Positions 6,670-15,655 are shown, numbered from the stretch's first letter. The stretch: 64,000 nucleotides of DNA from an uncultured Duncaniella sp. (GCF_910578445.1 NZ_CAJTQC010000010.1:28392-92391), one strand, 5' to 3'. Translations and numbers: made by a program. Notes: a model not told the origin generated them from the sequence alone.

Positions 6670-8802
6670 TTATCGGCCGGCCGCCTTTGATTGCTGCAAA
6701 TCATCCTCTCCGTCAATAATTCTCGACACGTCGCGCTTCTGTTTGCCCCAATTAAAGTTGTAGGCAATCTGTATGAACGGCATACGGTCGAAACCTTTGC
6801 TCCGCAGGACATTCCGGTTGGAATTGTAGCGGTTGAGCAATTCGGTCTGCATGCTGTAGTGGTTGAATGGCATAAGCATCCCGGCTGTGGCCATGAATCC
6901 CTTCCATTTATAGCTCACCGCCAAAGTCGAAGTCTCCTCACCGGTGGATATGGTCTCGCCTGAAAGGGTTGCGGGATTCACCTCATAATTGGCCATGAAG
7001 CTGAAATTTTTATAATAGGCGAGAATACTCACATCTCCGCTCCAGTTATGGCATTTATGAAGATATCCACGGCCGGAGCTTTCAGCCATATAATATTTCA
7101 ACGAACCCTTTGCCGTAAGAACCGACGGGATTATTTCAATCTGCGGAGCAAAGCTGAAGCGCCATGCCGTCAATCCACGGCTATTTTCAAAATATGTCAC
7201 GAGATTATCGTCTTTCCACTCCATGTAGGGGGCAATCTGGTGTGGCGAACGCGTCCAGCGGGCTTCGAAACGGCCTGTAACCTTCGGGAAATTAAAATTA
7301 TACTGGAAGGATGCCCTGTAATTGTTATATGCCTTCAGATCAGGGTTGCCGATCTGATACTGGAAACCATCGATCTGCTGCGGAGTCGCATTTGTCTGCG
7401 AAAGGGACGGAGTGGTCTGCCATGTGGAGAAATTCAGTCTGAACTGTGAACTGCGGGCGAGACGATAGCTCGCCGAAAAACGCGGGCGGAATGACCAGCC
7501 GACAGCACCCTTGCCGGTGTGTCTCGTACGCTGGTCGAGATACTGTGCGCCAATACCGCCCGTAAGACTAACTTTTGAAATCTGTTGGAAGTATTCGGCA
7601 AACAGATATGTGCGGTCCTGATGCTGGCGCGTGACAGAACCGGACTCACGTGTCGCACGGTTACGGGCCATGCTGTAGCGGACACCGGCAGTCAACCGGC
7701 TTCTATGCCAGCGCTTCACGTAGTCAAGTTCAGCGCTGAGAGTCCTGTTGCAGTCCTTGATAGATGTGTATGTGTCTGTAATGATTTCGCCGGTCGCCTC
7801 ATCGGTCTCGACATAGTCATGGGTCGAACGGCCGTTAAACACGGATGTATTCAAGTCAATAGCTATGGTCTGGGATGCAGGCAGGGTCTGTTCGATATAG
7901 GCATTGAAACGCGGAGTAGCGCCGGAAGTTGATTCTCTTTCGTAAAGGATGACTGACAACGGACTGTTCGACAACGTCATAAGACCGGTATTAGAACGCT
8001 CCATCGGCCATCTCTTCTCAGCCGACACCTCGATCCACACCACGGTCTTATCCGGATTGATATAGCTGTAGGCCAGACGCGGACGCATGTTGGTCTGCGA
8101 GACGTAGCCCGACACGGGTGATTCGGTACGCGTCACGGAACTACCGTCGGCATAGGTGAACGACTCCTCATATTCACGATAGGTGTCGACACGGTTCGTA
8201 TAACGACCCTGAAGACCGACACTCCACTGCGAGCGACCGCTGTTAAGCTTGAGGTCTGCATAGCCGTTGCCCCACGGCTGGTTGAGAGCCTGCATACCCT
8301 GTGCCATGAGCGAACCTCCGACCGCCGGGTTTGACACCACGACATTGAGCACCGCACTCGCCCCGTCATACCTGACTCCGGGATTGTCAATCCACTCTAT
8401 GCGCTTTACGGTCGATGGTTCTATTGTCTGCAATTGGTCGACAGTCGCCAGACGTCCGTTTATACGTATCTCGACATCCTCTCCTCCGCTTTTGACCGAA
8501 CCGGCCATCTCGTTTACATTAAGAGTCGGAATCATCAGATGATTCAACAGACCCATTGCATTCTGGGAATGTTTTATAGCGCTTTTCGACGGGAAAAGCA
8601 CATCCATATCCGCTTTATGTATCACTTTCGGGGCTTGCACGACTACTTCGCCGAGCCCGACGCTTTCCGCCAGAGTGTCGACAGGGACGGCTGTATCCTG
8701 CGCGACAACGGCCGGGGCATATATAAGAGCCGTCATGGCAACTGAAACATAAGATATTATGCTGCCAATCTTTCCGGCTGATTTTGATATGACTGTTTTC
8801 AT
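6670..8802 (-). CDS. TonB-dependent-receptor-like outer-membrane barrel
   Basis: A 710-residue outer-membrane protein. A signal segment (about 1-34, ending APAVVAQD) is followed by a plug-like domain (about 45-155, with GEVVVQAPKVIHKADMDVLF and INGRLATVDQLQTIEPSTVKRIEWIDNPGVRYDGA). The rest is a beta-barrel of the OMP_b-brl_3 type with alternating aromatic strands. It lacks an N-terminal carboxypeptidase-like domain, and no SusD partner is adjacent. The gene ends 77 bp upstream of the ECF sigma gene, on the same strand, and carries the same promoter-like motif, so it is the best candidate for a regulated target of that sigma factor. Substrate unknown. Confidence 0.85.
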   Translation of the reverse strand: MKTVISKSAGKIGSIISYVSVAMTALIYAPAVVAQDTAVPVDTLAESVGLGEVVVQAPKVIHKADMDVLFPSKSAIKHSQNAMGLLNHLMIPTLNVNEMAGSVKSGGEDVEIRINGRLATVDQLQTIEPSTVKRIEWIDNPGVRYDGASAVLNVVVSNPAVGGSLMAQGMQALNQPWGNGYADLKLNSGRSQWSVGLQGRYTNRVDTYREYEESFTYADGSSVTRTESPVSGYVSQTNMRPRLAYSYINPDKTVVWIEVSAEKRWPMERSNTGLMTLSNSPLSVILYERESTSGATPRFNAYIEQTLPASQTIAIDLNTSVFNGRSTHDYVETDEATGEIITDTYTSIKDCNRTLSAELDYVKRWHRSRLTAGVRYSMARNRATRESGSVTRQHQDRTYLFAEYFQQISKVSLTGGIGAQYLDQRTRHTGKGAVGWSFRPRFSASYRLARSSQFRLNFSTWQTTPSLSQTNATPQQIDGFQYQIGNPDLKAYNNYRASFQYNFNFPKVTGRFEARWTRSPHQIAPYMEWKDDNLVTYFENSRGLTAWRFSFAPQIEIIPSVLTAKGSLKYYMAESSGRGYLHKCHNWSGDVSILAYYKNFSFMANYEVNPATLSGETISTGEETSTLAVSYKWKGFMATAGMLMPFNHYSMQTELLNRYNSNRNVLRSKGFDRMPFIQIAYNFNWGKQKRDVSRIIDGEDDLQQSKAAGR

Positions 8803-8837
8803 TTATGATGAATTTATGATAGTGTGAACATCTAAGT

Positions 8838-8869
8838 TGACAGCCAACATCTGTTTTTGTGACAAAAAT
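8838..8869 (-). promoter_or_regulatory. Candidate ECF promoter of the barrel gene
   Basis: On the minus strand: ATTTTTGTCACAAA (8869-8856), 13 bp, TGTCA (8842-8838), identical in both boxes and spacing to the element before the ECF sigma gene. It ends 36 bp before the barrel ATG. Confidence 0.6.
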
Positions 8870-8946
8870 CAAAAAATAATACGCTTTATCAATTGACATC
8901 GTGGTTAAAAATCATGAAATAGCCCCGGCACTGACAAGAAAAATCT

Positions 8947-8954
8947 TAACTTTG
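8947..8954 (+). promoter_or_regulatory. -7-like box before the protease gene
   Basis: TAACTTTG matches TAnnTTTG; the predicted start near 8961 leaves a leader of about 150 nt before the ATG at 9113. No clear -33 element is seen. Confidence 0.35.
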
Positions 8955-9112
8955 CAAATTAAGCCACAGGCATTAAAGAAGTCTTCAGGAAGAACCTCCG
9001 GCATCATTAAGCAAAAAATGCCGATCTTGAGCTTGAGCAGTAAGTATTTTCTACAGATTTATAATGCCAATCACTTTTTTCACACACCTAAAAACCGTCA
9101 CAACTGTACGAA

Positions 9113-10351
9113 ATGATCAAAACGCATCTGAATATCTTATTTACAGTTATCATCGCCTGCCTTTTTACCGCATGCAACGATAATGACGAACCATCACCCA
9201 CCCCGAAGCCAGATGAGCCGGTCGAACGCACGGTGCTCGTCTATATGGTTGCCGACAACAACTTAGGCTCATACAATCAGTTTAACCGCGCAGACCTAAA
9301 GGAGATGGTGAAAGGCGCGGCAGAAGGGGGACTGAACGGCGGACGGCTACTCGTCTACCACAATCGTCCCGGAACAAACACCGGCAATGCCCCACAGCTG
9401 ATCGAAGTCACCGAAATGGGACTCGACACACTCAAAACCTATCCTGACGATCCTTCCATATACTCGATTGAAGCCGACAGAATGCGCGAAGTCCTTTCCG
9501 ACATGAAAGAATATGCCCCGGCTTCCGATTACGGCCTCGTGTTCTGGGGACACGCCACCGCATGGATGACTCACGGAAGTTCTGACATCCACGGCAAAGC
9601 TTCAGCGCCGGTCAAGAGATCGTATGGTTCTGACCGCAACAAATGGATGCCGCTCACATCAATGCGCAAGGCTCTCGACGGCGAATACTTCTCTTTCATA
9701 TACTTCGACTGCTGTCTTATGGGAACAGTGGAAATCGCCTACGAATTCCGACACAACACCCCCTACATAGTAGCATCGCCCACTGAGCTTGAGGGCGAAG
9801 GTATGCCCTACCATCTCAACCTGCCGGCCTTTTTCGCCTCGGGGAAGCCTGATGTAGTGGCGATGGCAACAAACACATTTGAATACTACAACCTTCGTTC
9901 AGGCAACTACAGCTGCCAGATGACCGTCATCGACACCTCGGCTCTCGAAGCCCTTGCCGACGCCACTCGCGAAATATATCTCACGCAGACCGATTTCCCG
10001 CCACGCCTGTGGTTTGTACAGGAACTCTCGAAATCACACTTCAGGTTTTTCGGGAACACACCCGACACTCCCGGATGCAACGATTGTCACCCGGTCTACG
10101 ACATGGATGCCTATATGGAGGTGCTGACAGAAAACCGTCCTGACCTGCTTGAAGCATGGCGGACGGCTCTCGAAGCGACAGTGGCCTACAAAGCCACTAC
10201 ATCACGAGATTTTACAGGGATAAGCATCAACCGCTACTGCGGTCTCGGCTCCTACGTAGTCCGCCTTGGCAACCACGGAGATTATCACGGCTGTGCACAG
10301 ACCTTATGGTGGAACGACGTGGTGTCGAAAGCTCCGGTCATAAATAACTGA
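9113..10351 (+). CDS. Clostripain-family (C11) cysteine peptidase lipoprotein
   Basis: A 412-residue lipoprotein (lipobox LFTAC, Cys21) of peptidase family C11, clan CD, which cleaves after basic residues in characterised members. The catalytic dyad is visible: His147 in VFWGHATAW and Cys200 or Cys201 in YFDCCLMG. The mature N-terminus is a short acidic/Pro linker (NDNDEPSPTPKPDEPVE), as in surface lipoproteins, then the segment TVLVYMVADNNL that opens this family. Homologues in gut Bacteroidales are numerous. The MscS channel gene follows after 31 bp, which suggests co-transcription without an obvious functional link. Confidence 0.88.
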   Translation: MIKTHLNILFTVIIACLFTACNDNDEPSPTPKPDEPVERTVLVYMVADNNLGSYNQFNRADLKEMVKGAAEGGLNGGRLLVYHNRPGTNTGNAPQLIEVTEMGLDTLKTYPDDPSIYSIEADRMREVLSDMKEYAPASDYGLVFWGHATAWMTHGSSDIHGKASAPVKRSYGSDRNKWMPLTSMRKALDGEYFSFIYFDCCLMGTVEIAYEFRHNTPYIVASPTELEGEGMPYHLNLPAFFASGKPDVVAMATNTFEYYNLRSGNYSCQMTVIDTSALEALADATREIYLTQTDFPPRLWFVQELSKSHFRFFGNTPDTPGCNDCHPVYDMDAYMEVLTENRPDLLEAWRTALEATVAYKATTSRDFTGISINRYCGLGSYVVRLGNHGDYHGCAQTLWWNDVVSKAPVINN

Positions 10352-10382
10352 CAAACAATCTAAATTCATTTTACACCGAACA

Positions 10383-11306
10383 ATGATACAATTCGATTTT
10401 CTGCCGACTGATTCCGTTCCTTCAGTCAAAGCTGAAGAAAGCGTGCTCAAAAGCATGTCTTTCGACCAGCTTGTCGACACTCTTGTCCACGACATCATAC
10501 ATTTCGCGATTTCGCTGACCATAGCCATCCTCGTCTTCTACGGTGGCAAATATATAATCAAAAAGCTCTATAATTTTGTGGTCAACATCCTGTCGAAGCG
10601 TAATGTCGATCCGTCGCTGAGCACATTCATTATGAGCCTCGTGAGGATAGTGCTATACTTCATCCTTATTGTCACCGTCATCGGCATCCTCGGACTTGAG
10701 ACCAGCTCGTTCCTCGCACTGTTTGCCTCGGCCGGTGTCGCAATCGGTATGGCTCTGAGCGGAACGTTGCAGAATTTTGCAGGCGGAGTCCTCATCCTGC
10801 TTCTCAAACCATTTAAAGTGGGCGACTACATCGAGGCACAAGGCTTCGCCGGAACGGTCACACGCATCGAAATCTTCAACACCATCATCTGCACCGCCGA
10901 CAACAAGTCGATCATCATTCCAAACGGAGGCCTATCGACGGGCAGTGTCAACAACTACTCGACACAGGCCTACCGCCGTGTCGAATGGAAAATAGGCATT
11001 GCCTATGGCGAGAGTGTCGAGACTGCACGCGAACTGCTGCTCGGTCTACTGGCCAAGGATGAGCGTGTCCTTCAGGAGAAACCGGCCGACGGCCCGAGCG
11101 TAGCTCCACCTGTGGTCTATCTCGCATCCCTCGACGACTCCGCTGTGACACTTACAGTCCGCGCATGGGTCAGAAGCGCCGATTTCTGGGGAGTGTTCTT
11201 CGACCACAACGAGGAATTCTACAATGCCATCACTTCCAATCCATCCCTCTCTTTCCCCTTCCCCCAGCTCGATGTCCACATGATTCCGACAGACTCACAG
11301 TCCTGA
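10383..11306 (+). CDS. MscS-type mechanosensitive channel
   Basis: A 307-residue small-conductance mechanosensitive channel that opens under membrane tension to release solutes after osmotic downshift. Hydrophobic helices lie at about 38-60, 82-104 and 108-130. The pore helix carries the Gly/Ala pattern ASAGVAIGMALSGTLQNFAGGV, followed by the family motif LLLKPFKVGDYIE and the beta domain with IIIPNG. The cytoplasmic alpha/beta domain completes a normal-length MscS. The gene is 31 bp after the protease gene, with a strong terminator beyond it. Confidence 0.93.
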   Translation: MIQFDFLPTDSVPSVKAEESVLKSMSFDQLVDTLVHDIIHFAISLTIAILVFYGGKYIIKKLYNFVVNILSKRNVDPSLSTFIMSLVRIVLYFILIVTVIGILGLETSSFLALFASAGVAIGMALSGTLQNFAGGVLILLLKPFKVGDYIEAQGFAGTVTRIEIFNTIICTADNKSIIIPNGGLSTGSVNNYSTQAYRRVEWKIGIAYGESVETARELLLGLLAKDERVLQEKPADGPSVAPPVVYLASLDDSAVTLTVRAWVRSADFWGVFFDHNEEFYNAITSNPSLSFPFPQLDVHMIPTDSQS

Positions 11307-11376
11307 TATCAATATCCGACGCAAAGTTACACCACATGCACCACAGAAAAGGTGCGTTAATACAAAATCAACCCAT

Positions 11377-11422
11377 ATCCCTTCCGGCTAATCCACCACG
11401 GACACACCGGAAGGGATTTTTT
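11377..11422 (+). terminator. Rho-independent terminator after mscS
   Basis: ATCCCTTCCGG (11377-11387) pairs perfectly with CCGGAAGGGAT (11407-11417), followed by a T-run to 11422. It ends the protease-mscS unit 70 bp past the stop. Confidence 0.9.
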
Positions 11423-11495
11423 ATTGCACAGACCTTTTTGGAGGGATTAAAGGATAAATAACATTTCTTATGGCAATTTATCCAAATATTCTGCG

Positions 11496-11503
11496 TACTT
11501 TTG
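11496..11503 (+). promoter_or_regulatory. -7 box before the recJ leader/small RNA
   Basis: TACTTTTG matches TAnnTTTG and predicts a start near 11510, about 196 nt before the recJ ATG. No good -33 element is visible at 19-21 bp. Confidence 0.45.
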
Positions 11504-11509
11504 CAAATA

Positions 11510-11668
11510 GTAGGGTAATAGTGCCTTATTGGAGACGAAGCGGTCTCCAATGCTTAGATGCCGGAGTGGGCACGGTGTGTCCGATAACCGATTTTATCCC
11601 GACAGTCCATCTCCTCTTAGTTTTCCTCTTTCCCACTCCACGGGTCTGACAAAGAAGTCATTGACCCG
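11510..11668 (+). ncRNA. Candidate structured RNA (recJ leader or small RNA)
   Basis: The 399-bp gap 11307-11705 holds the mscS terminator, a -7 box, and then closely packed helices. Helix A is ATTGGAGAC / GTCTCCAAT (11528-11536 / 11543-11551) with loop GAAGCG. Helix B is GGAGTGGG / CCCACTCC (11563-11570 / 11632-11639) and encloses helix C, GATAA / TTATC (11583-11587 / 11594-11598), extended by TGTC/GACA. Helix D is CGGGTC-TGAC / GTCA-tt-GACCCG (11641-11668). Helix D is terminator-like, but its T-run is late and weak (ttctttt about 7 nt on). It could be a small RNA or a cis-acting leader of recJ, which begins 37 nt later. It matches no riboswitch class I know, and the closing stem of 6S RNA is not evident. 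Confidence 0.4.
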
Positions 11669-11705
11669 CCCCGCCTTCTTTTGAAATAAAAAAGAAACAA
11701 CATAA

Positions 11706-13427
11706 ATGACAAGTAAATGGAATTACTGTCCCCTTACATCCGACGAACAAGAAGTGGAGTCCGGTCTGGCCAAGCGCTATGCCGGAGTACCGCCCATTAG
11801 CGAGCTGCTGGTGCAACGGGGCATTTCCTCTGTCGAGGAGGCGGAAAAATTTTTCCACCCGTCGCTGAAGGATATGCACGACCCGTTCCTTATGCCCGAC
11901 ATGGACAAAGCCGTCCACAGGCTTAACCGTGCCATGGGGTCAAAAGAGCAGATTATTGTATATGGTGATTATGACGTCGACGGAACAACCGCCGTCGCTC
12001 TCGTCTATAAATACCTGCGCAATTTCTACTCCCACATCGACTACCTTATCCCGACACGCAACGAGGACGGATATGGCATCTCGAAGGCCACCATAGACAT
12101 GGCCGCCCGTCAAGGGGTCAAACTCTTCATTATCCTTGATTGCGGCATCAAGGCGACGGAAGAGATAGAATATGCCCGCACTCTGGGCATCGACTTTATA
12201 ATCTGCGATCACCACGTTCCCGACGAGACTCTTCCGCCGGCAGTGGCCATATTGAATCCCAAACTCGAAGGGAGTCCTTATCCATGTCCGCACCTTTCGG
12301 GTTGTGGCGTGGGCTATAAGTTCATGCAGGCCTTTGCAATCTCCAACGGTCTCGGCTGCTCCGATCTCGAAGGGATGCTCGACCTCGTGGCCGTCTCAAT
12401 CGCAGCCGACATCGTCCCAATGGTAGGCGAAAACCGCATCATGGCCTACCACGGTCTGAAGCGCCTCAACTCCAATCCAAACATGGGACTGCGCGCCATC
12501 ATCCGCATCTGCGGACTTGCATCGCGCGAAATCACCATCAGCGACGTGATTTTCAAAATCGGCCCGCGCATCAATGCCTCGGGCAGAATGCAGAGCGGAA
12601 AAGAGGCGGTAGACCTGCTCGTGTCGCGCGACATCCCCGACGCATATGCCCGCGCAAAGGAAATCGACCGCTACAATCAGGACCGTAAGGAACTTGACAA
12701 ACAGATTACCGACGAAGCCAACGCCATCCTTGAGGAACAGAGCGAAACGCTCTCCGACAAAAAATCAATCGTCATCTACAACAAGAACTGGCACAAAGGC
12801 ATCATCGGCATCGTCGCATCACGACTGACAGAGCTTTACTACAAGCCATCGGTCGTGCTAACCTATTCGAACGGAGTTGCGACAGGCTCGTCGCGCTCGG
12901 TACAGGGGTTCGATGTCTACCGCGCGGTCGAATCTGTCCGCGACCTGCTTGAAAACTTCGGCGGTCACACCTACGCGGTCGGACTGTCACTGAAAGAAGA
13001 GAACATCCCGGAGTTTACCCGGAGATTCGAGCAGTTTGTCAGCGACAATATACGTCCCGACCAGCTCACACCTCAGCTCGACATTGACTCCTATCTGACA
13101 TTCTCAGAAATAACCCCGGAGTTTCTCGGTCTGCTCAAACAATTCAATCCATTCGGGCCCGGCAACAACAAACCCGTGTTCTGCACACGGAATGTCACTG
13201 ACTTCGGCACATCGAAACTCGTCGGCCGTCACAGCGAGCACATCAAACTTGACCTTGTAGACCCGACATGCGGAAAGGTAATGAACGGAATCGTGTTCAA
13301 CAGCGCACAGATGTTTGACCATATCCATTCAGGCAAGCCATTCAGCATCTGCTACACCATCGAGGAAAACAAGCACAAGGGCGGTTCTGCCATTCAACTT
13401 TTCGTCAAGGCCATACATCTCGACTGA
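11706..13427 (+). CDS. recJ: Single-stranded-DNA exonuclease RecJ
   Basis: 5'-3' exonuclease specific for single-stranded DNA, used in RecF-pathway recombination, mismatch repair and base excision repair. Signature motifs of the DHH phosphoesterase family are present: YGDYDVDGTTA with Asp88, Asp90 and Asp92, LDCGIKA near 145, and CDHHVPDE with Asp168-His169-His170. The DHHA1 region (GSSRSVQGFDVYRAV...NFGGHTYAVG) and the C-terminal OB domain follow. Length 573 residues is normal. recQ starts 37 bp later on the same strand, a sensible pairing since RecQ helicase and RecJ nuclease act together at stalled forks. Confidence 0.96.
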   Translation: MTSKWNYCPLTSDEQEVESGLAKRYAGVPPISELLVQRGISSVEEAEKFFHPSLKDMHDPFLMPDMDKAVHRLNRAMGSKEQIIVYGDYDVDGTTAVALVYKYLRNFYSHIDYLIPTRNEDGYGISKATIDMAARQGVKLFIILDCGIKATEEIEYARTLGIDFIICDHHVPDETLPPAVAILNPKLEGSPYPCPHLSGCGVGYKFMQAFAISNGLGCSDLEGMLDLVAVSIAADIVPMVGENRIMAYHGLKRLNSNPNMGLRAIIRICGLASREITISDVIFKIGPRINASGRMQSGKEAVDLLVSRDIPDAYARAKEIDRYNQDRKELDKQITDEANAILEEQSETLSDKKSIVIYNKNWHKGIIGIVASRLTELYYKPSVVLTYSNGVATGSSRSVQGFDVYRAVESVRDLLENFGGHTYAVGLSLKEENIPEFTRRFEQFVSDNIRPDQLTPQLDIDSYLTFSEITPEFLGLLKQFNPFGPGNNKPVFCTRNVTDFGTSKLVGRHSEHIKLDLVDPTCGKVMNGIVFNSAQMFDHIHSGKPFSICYTIEENKHKGGSAIQLFVKAIHLD

Positions 13428-13464
13428 AACAGACCCCACGAAAACCGACATTCGCCACAAGCCT

Positions 13465-15366
13465 ATGCCTCTGAGCATACTCAAACAATATTGGGGCTAC
13501 GATGCGTTCAGGCCGATGCAACGCGAAATCATTGATTCCGTGCTCGGCGGACATGACACGCTCGGACTTCTGCCGACAGGCGGAGGCAAGTCCATCACAT
13601 TTCAAGTCCCGGCGCTGCTGCTGCCGGGACTTACCATTGTGGTGACACCGCTGATTTCATTGATGAAGGATCAGGTCGACAACCTGAAGAAACGCGACAT
13701 CAGAGCTGTCTACTTCCATTCGGGCCTCACACGGCGCGAAGCGAACCTCGGACTGACACGATGCCGCCTTGGGAAAGTCAAGCTCGTCTACGTCTCGCCC
13801 GAACGTCTGCAAAACGACAATTTCATTGCCGAGCTCCGCAGCATGGACGTGAGCCTCATAGTGGTCGACGAAGCCCACTGCATCTCGCAGTGGGGCTATG
13901 ACTTCCGCCCTTCATATCTCAAGGTAGCCAAGCTCCGCGAGATTACAGGCGAACACGTTCCAATCCTCGCACTCACCGCCTCGGCCACTCCGGAAGTGAC
14001 TGCCGACATCATGCGCAGTCTCCGCTTCAGCGAACCGAGAGTGTTTGCCCGTTCGTTCACACGCGACAACCTATCATACATCGTCCGCTATGCCGACTTC
14101 AAGGAGGAGACACTGCTGCGTGTTCTGAATGCCACATCGGGATGCGGTATTGTCTACGTCCGCTCCCGGCGCAGATGCCGCGAGATAGCCCAGCTGCTCA
14201 CAAGAGAAGGCATAAGCGCTGACTATTATCATGCCGGACTCGCACCCGAGGACAAAGAGCTGCGCCAGAACGCATGGAAAAACGACCACATACGCGTAAT
14301 CGTGGCGACAAACGCTTTCGGAATGGGCATAGACAAACCGGATGTCAGAACAGTCATACACTACGACCTCCCTTCATCGCTCGAAGAGTATTATCAGGAA
14401 GCCGGAAGAGCCGGACGCGACGGAAAGGAGTCGTTTGCCGTCGTCATCGCATCGTCGCGCGACAAAGCCACCCTCTCGCGCAGGCTAAGCGAAAGTTTCC
14501 CCGAGAAAGATTTCATCAGCCATGTGTATGAACTGGCAGGCAACTTTCTCAACGTTGCTGTCGGCGACGGTTACGGACAGCTATATGAATTCAGCCTTGA
14601 GAATTTCTGCCGGACCTACTCCCTGCCGCCAATTCCGACGCAAAGCGCCCTGCATCTGCTCAGCCGTGCAGGCTACATTGAATATATCGAGGAGACAACA
14701 TCGACATCTCGGCTCATGATCATCATGAAAAAAGATGAGCTATATGGCCTTGAAATGACCGACGATGCCGAAGAGGTGTTCCAGTGCATACTGCGCACCT
14801 ACACAGGCCTGTTTGCCGACTATGTCCCCATAAGCGAGCTGACCATCGCACGTGCGACCATGATGTCGACCGAAACGGTCTACCAGACCCTACTCTATCT
14901 CACACGTCTCCACGCCATCCACTACATCCCGCGCCGGACTACACCTTATATATATTATACGACTTCCCGCGAACTCCCGAAACATGTCATACTTCCTCTT
15001 GAAGTCTACGAGCATCAGAGAGAGCGGATGCGTATCCGGCTCGACGCAATGAAAGAATTTGTATTCTCAGCCACCGAATGCCGGGCCAAAGGGATGCTAC
15101 GCTATTTTGGAGAGAAAGACCCGCAGGATTGCGGCAAGTGCGATGTGTGCCGCAACAAGCGCAAAAAGAACCGCATCCCGGCATCAGGCCGTGAAAGTCT
15201 CCGCAACACCATCATCTACCGTGCAAACCAGCCGGGCGGTTGTGAAATCACAGCCCTTCTGCGGGATATTCCTGAAAACCGTGAAAATATAATTACGGAA
15301 ATCCGCCACCTCGCCGACATGGATGAAATCATAATTGACGGCAGCTATATCAGAATAAAAAAATAG
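13465..15366 (+). CDS. recQ: RecQ-family ATP-dependent DNA helicase
   Basis: 3'-5' DNA helicase that unwinds recombination and replication intermediates, probably with RecJ. The start at 13465 (MPLSILKQYWGYDAFRPMQ) is chosen because the open frame further upstream lies inside recJ and is not RecQ-like; this gives 633 residues. Motifs: Walker A TGGGKS (38-43), DEAH (135-138), TASATP, and motif VI QEAGRAGRDG. A zinc-binding Cys set lies in the RecQ-C part (C in ATECRAKGML, then DCGKCDVC). The C-terminal region is divergent and has no clear HRDC domain. A second RecQ could exist elsewhere in the genome. Confidence 0.93.
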   Translation: MPLSILKQYWGYDAFRPMQREIIDSVLGGHDTLGLLPTGGGKSITFQVPALLLPGLTIVVTPLISLMKDQVDNLKKRDIRAVYFHSGLTRREANLGLTRCRLGKVKLVYVSPERLQNDNFIAELRSMDVSLIVVDEAHCISQWGYDFRPSYLKVAKLREITGEHVPILALTASATPEVTADIMRSLRFSEPRVFARSFTRDNLSYIVRYADFKEETLLRVLNATSGCGIVYVRSRRRCREIAQLLTREGISADYYHAGLAPEDKELRQNAWKNDHIRVIVATNAFGMGIDKPDVRTVIHYDLPSSLEEYYQEAGRAGRDGKESFAVVIASSRDKATLSRRLSESFPEKDFISHVYELAGNFLNVAVGDGYGQLYEFSLENFCRTYSLPPIPTQSALHLLSRAGYIEYIEETTSTSRLMIIMKKDELYGLEMTDDAEEVFQCILRTYTGLFADYVPISELTIARATMMSTETVYQTLLYLTRLHAIHYIPRRTTPYIYYTTSRELPKHVILPLEVYEHQRERMRIRLDAMKEFVFSATECRAKGMLRYFGEKDPQDCGKCDVCRNKRKKNRIPASGRESLRNTIIYRANQPGGCEITALLRDIPENRENIITEIRHLADMDEIIIDGSYIRIKK

Positions 15367-15474
15367 GACATCCCACGGCATACGGATAATCGATGTCTCT
15401 ATTACATTAAAAACATAAGCCTTATTCCTCCCACTTAAAAGCACATTCATAACAGCCGGGACCACTATTCAGAA

Positions 15475-15655
15475 TCATATTTTATCAATATCACAGGGGG
15501 CATTGGGCGAGGAAAACGTATCGGCCTTGCGTCCGTCGAGCAGATTGAAATCGACATTGACGGAAACCGGAAGCGGATTCGCACTCTCAACGTTGATGAG
15601 CCACCTCATTGGACGACTCATCCGCATTTGTGTCGACAATTTTGAAATCAGGCAT
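15475..15655 (-). pseudogene. Possible decayed coding remnant
   Basis: Two minus-strand frames abut and overlap. One starts at ATG 15653-15655 (MPDFKIVDTNADESSNEVAH...) and stops after 22 codons. The other, in a shifted frame, ends at 15475 and reads plausibly as protein (LINVESANPLPVSVNVDFNLL and on to a stop) with codon use like the neighbouring genes. A single frameshift near 15590-15600 would join them into about 60 residues. I do not recognise the family, and chance cannot be excluded. Confidence 0.2.

Larger units (their letters stand above)
8803..9112. other. Divergent intergenic region
   Basis: 310 bp between the divergent barrel gene and the clostripain-like gene. It holds the candidate ECF promoter (8838-8869, minus) and a -7-like box TAACTTTG (8947-8954, plus). 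Apart from these I see only short frames without coding character. Confidence 0.6.

Noticed and set aside
8901..9116. 71-codon frame overlapping the protease start by ATGA
   Set aside because: It contains the -7-like box and has no signal, domain or natural codon pattern; the overlap looks accidental.
11510..11690. 6S RNA, SRP RNA or RNase P RNA as identity of the recJ-proximal RNA
   Set aside because: The long closing stem and central bubble of 6S, the SRP apical loop and the conserved RNase P boxes are not seen, so no named class is assigned.
13315..13464. Longer N-terminus for RecQ overlapping recJ by 113 bp
   Set aside because: The extra 50 residues lack similarity to RecQ, and an ATG at 13465 gives the standard opening.
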